NCBI GenBank assembly: GCA_027459745.1
Contig: DAIDHL010000001.1
Location: forward strand, 232,290-265,673
Reading direction: 5' to 3'
DNA length: 33,384 bases
Source: Candidatus Levyibacteriota bacterium
GTDB lineage: Bacteria; Patescibacteriota; Microgenomatia; Levybacterales; UBA12049
The notes beneath the pieces were generated by a model that saw only the letters and a program-made list of their open reading frames with translations, did no database searches and had not been told where the DNA came from. Shown in pieces: positions 26,932 to 33,384 of the stretch; positions within the stretch are counted from its first letter, which is position 1, and each line of letters opens with the position of its first letter. Position numbers and translations under genes: made by a program.

Positions 26932-27879
26932 TTATATATTTTCCGCAATCAGCTTTGCAAGCTTATGCTTGTCGTGATAAATAGGAAAGCTCATATCTAC
27001 TACATCACCAGTGATGAAGTCTACACCATCCCTAGAACAGTTTTCGAATTTGACAAATGTGTAATGTAGATTGTGAGGAATTTCATATGAGTAGTTATTA
27101 TTACAAACAACTTTTGTGAAAGGAAAATTTCCTAAATGTTTCTCAATAGCCTGAATAAAGTTTTCGAGTTTATAGCCTTTGGTTTCAAAAGGCTTATTAG
27201 CTATATTTATTACAAATATTTTTTGTGCTTTAGATTTTATTAATGCGTCTTTAATTTGTGGAACTATTAAAACTGGTAAAACGGCAGTATATAAATCCCC
27301 AGGTCCAGCAATGATTACATCCGCTTCCAAAATAGATTGTATTACTTGAGGGTTAACTTTTGGATTATCGGGTTTGATTTTGACTTCACTTAGAACTCGT
27401 TGCCCTTTGTATTCTCCTAAATCAATTGTTTCTTCGCCTTCAATGGTTTGCCCTTCGACAGTAATTGCAACCAAATCAACGATATCATCAGTTGCAGGGT
27501 AAACATTTCCTTTTATAGAGAAGATTTGTTTTAAGTAATTAATCCCCTCATCAAAATTTCCTGTTATTTGGTTGGTAGCCGCCAACATGATATTACCAAC
27601 TTTATGCCCCGGCAAAACCTCATCTTTTCCATATCTATCTCCCGGCATTCGATAAGTCAACAGTTCAGATAGTTTTTCGTTATCCGCCAAAGCTGCCAGA
27701 CAGGAAATAATGTCACCAGGCGGATGCATTTTATATAATCTTCGCAATCTGCCAGCTGAGCCACCATTATCGGCAACAGAAATAATAGCTGTAATATTGT
27801 CACTAAATTCTTTAATACCTTTGATTAAATTGGAAGTCCCTATTCCTCCTCCAATACAAACAATTTTTTTATTTTTCAT
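26932..27879 (-). CDS. yvcK: YvcK/CofD-like protein
   Basis: KIVCIGGGIGTSNLIKGIK...ISVADNGGSAGRLRRLYKMHPPGDIISCLAALAD; ADVIIAGPGDLYTAVLPVLIVP. Confidence 0.93.
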   Translation of the reverse strand: MKNKKIVCIGGGIGTSNLIKGIKEFSDNITAIISVADNGGSAGRLRRLYKMHPPGDIISCLAALADNEKLSELLTYRMPGDRYGKDEVLPGHKVGNIMLAATNQITGNFDEGINYLKQIFSIKGNVYPATDDIVDLVAITVEGQTIEGEETIDLGEYKGQRVLSEVKIKPDNPKVNPQVIQSILEADVIIAGPGDLYTAVLPVLIVPQIKDALIKSKAQKIFVINIANKPFETKGYKLENFIQAIEKHLGNFPFTKVVCNNNYSYEIPHNLHYTFVKFENCSRDGVDFITGDVVDMSFPIYHDKHKLAKLIAENI

Positions 27880-27883
27880 ATAA

Positions 27884-28285
27884 TTATTTTACCATCCACC
27901 TAAATATGTCAGAAAACACAGCCATTGATAAGCCGATCACTACATAAGCTTCAAAAATTCCTAAATTTATGCTAGGAATAGAAAAGCCAACAAAAGACAA
28001 GCCCTTAAAGGTGAATCCGCTGACTATAACATTTGGCACGAAAACTGTCAATAAATATAGGATAATTACATTAGTAAAAAAGGAGAACAAACCTAAGGTT
28101 ATAATATTTATAGGGAAGCTTATAATATTCAGGATAGGTTTAACAATAAGATATAGAAGGGTTAGAACAAATCCAGCAAAGACGATTAAAGGAAAACCTC
28201 CCTCTATTTTTAGTCCAGAGAACGCTTGCGGCAAGAGGAATAAAGTTAAAGAATAAATAACCGTATTTCTCAGTAAATATCTCAT
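27884..28285 (-). CDS. Phage-holin-4 superfamily small membrane protein
   Basis: LRNTVIYSLTLFLLPQAFSGLKIEGGFPLIVFAGFVLTLLYLIVKPILNIISFPINIITLGLFSF. Confidence 0.85.
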   Translation of the reverse strand: MRYLLRNTVIYSLTLFLLPQAFSGLKIEGGFPLIVFAGFVLTLLYLIVKPILNIISFPINIITLGLFSFFTNVIILYLLTVFVPNVIVSGFTFKGLSFVGFSIPSINLGIFEAYVVIGLSMAVFSDIFRWMVK

Positions 28286-28398
28286 GCTTGGTTAAAATTA
28301 TACTTTGTTTAGAAATCAAGCGCAAATAAATTCATCTGTATTTGAAACTAATACTGTACAATTAAATGTATTGCTGTTAGAATAAATTTAGCAATATT

Positions 28399-29898
28399 AT
28401 GCAGGCAAAAAATGTTTTGCAAATATTTAAAGAAGTTAAGAAAAACTCTAAACCTTTAACATCTTTATCTCCCTCAAAAACTCTAATAAAAAAATCCGCT
28501 CGTCCCAATAGTATAAGTGTGACTGATGTTTTTTTTGGTGATTCTGGTAAGGGATCAGTAATTGCCAAGCTTAATTCAATTCTACTTGAAAGATCTAAAA
28601 ACAAAAAAGGTGTTTTATATTCCCTCAGATTTAATGGTGGAGCGAATGCCGGTCATGAAACCATGTTTAATGGCAGAAAAATTGTCACACATCAGTTACC
28701 AGTTGCTCTGATTGAACCAGCTGCTGTTGGTGTGATAACCAGAGGTGTGCTGCTTCATCCCGAAGATTTACTCGTGGAGCTAACTATTTTAAAAAATACC
28801 TTAGGAGGCAAATTACCAGGGAAATTAATAATTGACGAACGCACAATATTGGGTCTAGATACCCATCGAGCATTTGAATTTGCCTTAAACCAACAAACTA
28901 CCGGAGGAAGAGGTTCTACAGGCAGAGGAATAGCTCCAGGTTATGCCAGTCTTTATTTACGCATACCTGTTACTGTAAAAGATTTACTAGACAAAAACTG
29001 GAAATCTATTTTTAGTCAACATTATAAGCTTTATGAAAAGATGATCTTAGGACTATTAGATGAAATGACATTGGGAGATGTAGAAGTCGCTATTATGCAG
29101 GAAACGGGATTAGTAAAAAGAAAAGTAGGCAATGAACAGCTTTTTCTAGATAGACTAGCAGAAACAAGAAGCTTTATACAAAGATATACAACCGATTCAA
29201 TGTATGAATTATTAAAAGATATCTGGCATAACCAATTAACCGTACCCGTTACAATTGAAGGAGCACAAGCTGCAGGTATAGACCCATATCATGGAGTTTT
29301 CCCTGATGTTACAGCAAGCAGACCATTAACCAGAGCTATCAGAGATGCGACATATAATATTATTAGTTTAGAAGATATTGCTCTAACCAGCGCTGCAATG
29401 AAAACCACATATTTTTCTAGTGTAGGCAAACGAGTGCTACCTCAAGATAAAATGGGAGAAAGTATGACTTGGATTCAGACAGATTTTGACGAGAGAGGAA
29501 GGTCAACCGGTAGACTACGTGACATTTATCCTATTTCCATTCCCTTGGCTAATTATTTTAAACAGGCAGATGGATATGAATATTTAATGGCTACTCATCT
29601 GGATGCTGCCAAGAAAGATAAAAAAATCGCTGTTGTTACTCATTATGTAGATAAAAAAACTGGTAAAGAAACAGAATTTCAACCATATCAAGATTTTGTT
29701 GATAAACTTGAGCCTAAAATAGTGTATTTTAAGGGATGGGATGGTGAAGCTATTAAGAAAGCAAAAAGTGTGAAAGATTTGCCTTTGGAAGCTCAAAAAT
29801 TTCTCTTATTCCTTTCCAAAACAATAGGGCCTATTGCTATGGGCACCACAGGTCCAGATATTGAGGAATATATATCTTTCCACACGATGCTTAAGTAA
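28399..29898 (+). CDS. Divergent adenylosuccinate synthetase-like protein (PurA/PurZ superfamily)
   Basis: VTDVFFGDSGKGSV, FNGGANAGHETMFNG, GGRGSTGRGIAPGYASL, RGRSTGRLRDIYPISIPLANYFKQADGYEYLMATHLD align with PurA motifs GDEGKG, NAGHT, GTTGRGIGPAY and TTGRxR. Confidence 0.85.
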   Translation: MQAKNVLQIFKEVKKNSKPLTSLSPSKTLIKKSARPNSISVTDVFFGDSGKGSVIAKLNSILLERSKNKKGVLYSLRFNGGANAGHETMFNGRKIVTHQLPVALIEPAAVGVITRGVLLHPEDLLVELTILKNTLGGKLPGKLIIDERTILGLDTHRAFEFALNQQTTGGRGSTGRGIAPGYASLYLRIPVTVKDLLDKNWKSIFSQHYKLYEKMILGLLDEMTLGDVEVAIMQETGLVKRKVGNEQLFLDRLAETRSFIQRYTTDSMYELLKDIWHNQLTVPVTIEGAQAAGIDPYHGVFPDVTASRPLTRAIRDATYNIISLEDIALTSAAMKTTYFSSVGKRVLPQDKMGESMTWIQTDFDERGRSTGRLRDIYPISIPLANYFKQADGYEYLMATHLDAAKKDKKIAVVTHYVDKKTGKETEFQPYQDFVDKLEPKIVYFKGWDGEAIKKAKSVKDLPLEAQKFLLFLSKTIGPIAMGTTGPDIEEYISFHTMLK

Positions 29899-29957
29899 GT
29901 AAAATTTCTTTCTTTCTTGAAAAAACATAAGTAAAGAAGTATAGTGTTACAATCTTT

Positions 29958-31088
29958 ATGACGACTATTGTTTGTCCTACATGTAAAACAACTATTGATA
30001 TCTCAGAAGCACTCGAGCACGCTTATGAATCTGAATTCGCCGAAAAAAATAAACTACAATTAGAGGAGGCTACACGCTTTGCCGAAGAGAAAGCATTTAA
30101 AAAAGCTTCTGAAGAGGCAGAGTTAAGGATTAAAGACAAGGAAAACGAAGCTAAGGAAGCACGTGAACAAGCACGCAAACAGCAACAAGAGATACTGGAC
30201 TTAATGAAAAAAATGCGAGAACTTAAAGAAAAAGACGAAGTTAGGGCCCTAGAAACTGAAAAAAAGTTAAATGAAGAACGCGAAAAGATCAAGACAGAAG
30301 CTCAGAAGCAAGCAGAAGCAGCCTTGCACACCCAGATATTGGAAAAAGACAAACAACTAGCTGACATTACAAAAGAATTAGATGATGCCAAAAGAAAAGC
30401 TCAACAGGGATCTCAACAAGCACAAGGAGAAGTGTTTGAGTTGGAATTTGAACAATTACTTAAACAACAATATCCGCATGACAAAATTATGCCCGTTGGT
30501 AAAGGTATTAAAGGTGGAGATATTGTACAGGAAGTTTGGGACAGTAATGGAAATTATGCCGGAAAAATTATCTGGGAGTTGAAAAATACCAAAACATGGA
30601 GCGAGCCATGGATTGATAAACTAAAAGGAGACAAACGAGCGATTAATGCTGATGAGGCTGTAATCATTTCAGAAATTTTACCAACTCATATTAAAAATGC
30701 TGGTTTTCATAATGGAGTGTGGGTAACACAAAGAAATTTCGTTTTGCCTTTGACTGACTCTTTAAGAGTCAAACTTATTCAACTCATAATTATCAAAAAC
30801 TCACTAAAAGGAAAGGATTTAAAAATGGAAGCTTTGTATGGTTATCTTACTGGCACAGAATTTAAAAATCGTATCGAAGCAATTGTTGAGTCGTTCTCCA
30901 GTATGCAGCAGGAAATTGAGAAAGAGAAAAGATATTTTGCCAATAAATGGGCTCGCGATGAAAAAAATATCCGTCAGGTAATAGATGGTACATATGGCAT
31001 GCACGGAGATTTAAAAGGAATTTTAGCAGCTGCTATTCCTCAAATTCAGGGGTTAGAGTTATTAGAAGATGGAGGAAAATCCAATTAA
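29958..31088 (+). CDS. DUF2130 family protein (coiled coil plus nuclease-like domain)
   Basis: CPTCKTTIDISEALEHAYESE; long coiled coil; KGGDIVQEVWDSNGNYAGKIIWELKNTKTWSEPWIDKLK. Confidence 0.9.
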   Translation: MTTIVCPTCKTTIDISEALEHAYESEFAEKNKLQLEEATRFAEEKAFKKASEEAELRIKDKENEAKEAREQARKQQQEILDLMKKMRELKEKDEVRALETEKKLNEEREKIKTEAQKQAEAALHTQILEKDKQLADITKELDDAKRKAQQGSQQAQGEVFELEFEQLLKQQYPHDKIMPVGKGIKGGDIVQEVWDSNGNYAGKIIWELKNTKTWSEPWIDKLKGDKRAINADEAVIISEILPTHIKNAGFHNGVWVTQRNFVLPLTDSLRVKLIQLIIIKNSLKGKDLKMEALYGYLTGTEFKNRIEAIVESFSSMQQEIEKEKRYFANKWARDEKNIRQVIDGTYGMHGDLKGILAAAIPQIQGLELLEDGGKSN

Positions 31089-31150
31089 ATTATTTTTGTA
31101 ATTTAGCTTAGTGTATTTGATTATCAAGCTAAATATCACCCTATTAAACT

Positions 31151-31771
31151 ATGAGATCTACCCCAACTTTTCAATATGAACAAAAATTTTGGAAAAATGG
31201 CCTTGTTTATATAGCAGGCGCAGATGAGGTTGGTAAAGGAGCATTCGCCGGACCAGTTGTAGCAGCCTGTGTGATTTTACCTGCTGATAAAAGTTTTTTG
31301 TCACTTGAAAAAATAAATGATTCAAAGCTACTTTCTGCCAAACAGAGGGAAGAACTTGATTTGGTTATAAAGGCAAATGCCGTTTGTTACAATATTGCTA
31401 CTATAGAAATTGATGTTATAAATGAAAAAGGTATTGGAATTGCTACAGATATGGCATTATATGAGGCTGTAATGGGTCTACCAGCTTTAGCTCAACATAT
31501 TTTAGTTGATGCATTTTATATCAAAAATATTCCCCAAATATTGCAAACACCAATTATTAAAGGTGATCAAAAAAGCTATTCTATTGCTGCTGCTTCTATA
31601 ATTGCTAAAGTTTATAGGGATAAATTAATGACAGAACTAGACAAAGAATATGGTAAATATCAGTTCGGAAAACATAAAGGATATGGGACACTCACACATC
31701 GTAAATTAATTAAACAATTTGGCCTTAGTCCAATACACAGAACTTCTTTTAATCTGCAAAAATTCCTCTAA
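31151..31771 (+). CDS. rnhB: Ribonuclease HII
   Basis: IAGADEVGKGAFAGPVVAACVIL...INDSKLLSAKQREEL...SIAAASIIAKVYRDKLM. Confidence 0.97.
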   Translation: MRSTPTFQYEQKFWKNGLVYIAGADEVGKGAFAGPVVAACVILPADKSFLSLEKINDSKLLSAKQREELDLVIKANAVCYNIATIEIDVINEKGIGIATDMALYEAVMGLPALAQHILVDAFYIKNIPQILQTPIIKGDQKSYSIAAASIIAKVYRDKLMTELDKEYGKYQFGKHKGYGTLTHRKLIKQFGLSPIHRTSFNLQKFL

Positions 31772-31880
31772 ATAAACAACATTGTTAGGTTTTTGTTAGA
31801 TAATTTAAACTATCTGTAATTTTTATGTCAAGTCCACTACCTGACTTAGAGGCTATTATAGCCTCATAAGGAAAACTATT

Positions 31881-32162
31881 ATGATTATTAATAACATTAC
31901 ATTATTTCCCGTCTTTAGACTTGGGTCTTCACATAAGCCAATTTTTATTAATAAAGCTTGTTATGATAACAAGCTTAAACTTTCTATCAATGAAATCAGA
32001 AAGGATTTACAAGAGCATAATCTTATATCCAATTTAATGCAAAATTATACTGTAAAAACTGATTTGTCCCAGAAATTAATGGATTCAAATAAACAAATTA
32101 ATTCTTTTGCCTATACAATATTACAAACTAAAGTTAGGAAATTAGCTCACATACAGTTATAA
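31881..32162 (+). CDS. Hypothetical protein
   Basis: 93-aa ORF, AAGGA upstream of ATG, immediately precedes greA. Confidence 0.6.
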   Translation: MIINNITLFPVFRLGSSHKPIFINKACYDNKLKLSINEIRKDLQEHNLISNLMQNYTVKTDLSQKLMDSNKQINSFAYTILQTKVRKLAHIQL

Positions 32163-32163
32163 T

Positions 32164-32622
32164 ATGCTGATGAAAAGAGTTACTTTTACCAAACAAGGGT
32201 TTGCTGATCTTCTTCAAGAGAAAAATAAGCTTAATATAATTAGAGTAGCTACTATTAAAGATTTGCAAAAAGCCAGAGAAATGGGAGATTTGAGTGAAAA
32301 CGGTTTTTACAAAGCTACTAAGTCCCGCCTAGGACAAATTGATCATCGTTTGTTTGAGATAGATTTGCTTATTAAGCGTGCAGAGATTGTTGAAACAACC
32401 AGTGCTGATGAAATATCTGTGGGAAACTCTGTTGAATTGAAACTTAACGATCAAATAATTAAATATTCTATTGTAGGAGATATTGAAGCAAATATTGCAG
32501 AAAATAAAATATCTTCCCGTTCTCCTCTGGGTGCTGTTTTGATGGGTAAAAAAGCAGGCGATATAGTAGAAGTAAAACTACCTCACCATACAGCTTCTTA
32601 CAAGATTCTGGCTGTAAAATAA
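32164..32622 (+). CDS. greA: Transcription elongation factor GreA
   Basis: KRVTFTKQGFADLLQEKNKL...AREMGDLSENGFYKATKSRLGQIDHRLFEI...ISSRSPLGAVLMGKKAGDIVEV. Confidence 0.93.
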   Translation: MLMKRVTFTKQGFADLLQEKNKLNIIRVATIKDLQKAREMGDLSENGFYKATKSRLGQIDHRLFEIDLLIKRAEIVETTSADEISVGNSVELKLNDQIIKYSIVGDIEANIAENKISSRSPLGAVLMGKKAGDIVEVKLPHHTASYKILAVK

Positions 32623-32685
32623 ACACAGGTTGCCTGCAAGGAGTTTATAGGCTAAAATAGAATCTGGTTAGCCAGAGACTGACCT

Positions 32686-32759
32686 GCGCCTGTAGCTCAG
32701 CGGATTAGAGCATCTCGCTTCGGACGAGAGGGTCGGGGGTTCAAGTCCCTCCAGGCGTA
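32686..32759 (+). tRNA. tRNA-Arg (anticodon UCG)
   Basis: GCGCCTGTAGCTCAGCGGATTAGAGCATCTCGCTTCGGACGAGAGGGTCGGGGGTTCAAGTCCCTCCAGGCGTA; loop CTTCGGA. Confidence 0.95.
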
Positions 32760-32764
32760 CATCT

Positions 32765-32836
32765 GGGTCCGTAGCTCAACGGTAGAGCAGTGCCCTCTTA
32801 AGGCATTGGTTGTGGGTTCAAATCCCTCCGGGCTCA
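32765..32836 (+). tRNA. tRNA-Lys (anticodon CUU)
   Basis: GGGTCCGTAGCTCAACGGTAGAGCAGTGCCCTCTTAAGGCATTGGTTGTGGGTTCAAATCCCTCCGGGCTCA; loop CTCTTAA. Confidence 0.92.
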
Positions 32837-32994
32837 CATATTTTATAAAAAATATCTAATAGTTTTCTTCTGTTTATTTTTTTACTTCTTTACATAGTAA
32901 TTTACTTCATTGACGAGGTTAAGAAAAGTTGATTAACTAGAATAAGCACCCTTAGTAAGTGAGGGAGATTTGTGTGTAGAGAATTAACTTAAAA

Positions 32995-33384
32995 ATGAGA
33001 AGAATAAAGTTCTTAATACTGGGACTTGTAGTTATGAGCACTGCCTTTGCCAGTGTAGTCTTTGGCCCCCTTAAACCACAAAGCTTTATCCAGGACAATA
33101 GTAAACAAGATGTGCTGGGAACTTCTACTTCATCTACTAATCTATTAGATAATCTCTTTCAGGTTAATATCCCGGCTGAATTTACTGATATTGTTACTTT
33201 TAAAAAAAATATACTGGCTCAGGGTGATCTGACTGTTGAGGGTGCCACTAATATTCAAGGTAATATTAATGCTACTGGTCATAATCTGGATCTGGGAAGT
33301 GGTAAGGTCCTCGCCTCCAATTTAGTCTATGGTCTAAGTGGGGGGACTGGGATAACAATAGGGAGTGGTCAAACCCCTACTATC
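32995..33384 (+). CDS. Secreted surface-type protein, N-terminal part (partial, runs off right edge)
   Basis: Manual translation, open to window end: MRRIKFLILGLVVMSTAFASVVFGPLKPQSF...VLGTSTSSTNLLDNLFQVNIPAEFTDIVTFKKNILAQGDLTVEGATNIQGNINATGHNLDLGSGKVLASNLVYGLSGGTGITIGSGQTPTI; signal-peptide-like N-terminus. Confidence 0.8.
   Translation, partial: MRRIKFLILGLVVMSTAFASVVFGPLKPQSFIQDNSKQDVLGTSTSSTNLLDNLFQVNIPAEFTDIVTFKKNILAQGDLTVEGATNIQGNINATGHNLDLGSGKVLASNLVYGLSGGTGITIGSGQTPTI

Noticed and set aside
30023-30292. Minus-strand Ser-rich ORF opposite DUF2130
   Set aside because: Antisense of a Lys/Glu-rich coiled coil commonly gives Ser/Phe-rich open frames.
1-33384. Alternative genetic code (UGA recoded, as in some CPR)
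   Set aside because: TGA terminates several ORFs at sensible positions (e.g. transglutaminase at 24018-24020, ATGA overlap at 11171); no in-frame TGA needed.
1-33384. CRISPR array or diversity-generating retroelement
   Set aside because: No regularly spaced repeats, Cas proteins, reverse transcriptase or template/variable repeat pairs seen by eye.

Overview
AT-rich bacterial window, probably Patescibacteria/CPR (inferred from gene content, small genes, AT-rich DNA and standard TGA stops). It has three parts. (1) About 1-3590 is the right end of an integrative element. It carries an off-edge minus-strand ORF missed by the ORF track (complement <1..1341, resembling CPR VirB4/DUF87-type transfer ATPases), an XRE regulator, a small RDF-like ORF and a large serine recombinase (LSR) whose last codons and stop lie antisense inside tRNA-Glu(UUC). 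(2) About 4610-13620 is a second element at tRNA-Lys(UUU). It carries another LSR that reads antisense through the whole tRNA, a preceding small ORF behind an attenuator-like nested hairpin, a small resolvase, a 1017-aa membrane P-loop (KAP-like) NTPase, an XRE regulator, a PH-SHOCT gene coupled to a 46-aa ORF, membrane proteins, a zinc-ribbon protein and a TerS-like protein. The two elements leave one host gene (MscS/TM-helix type) between two tRNAs. (3) About 13.7-33.4 kb is mostly chromosomal: ART-like/HD fusion, acyltransferase, polyprenyl synthase, uvrA, transglutaminase, short uvrC, OppA-like protein, secG, yvcK, holin-4-like protein, divergent purA, DUF2130, rnhB, greA, tRNA-Arg(UCG), tRNA-Lys(CUU) and a secreted surface protein running off the right edge. 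The best leads are the tRNA-encoded recombinase tails, which predict a C-terminal swap on excision, and the KAP-NTPase cargo of element 2. No database search was possible; family calls rest on motif recognition.
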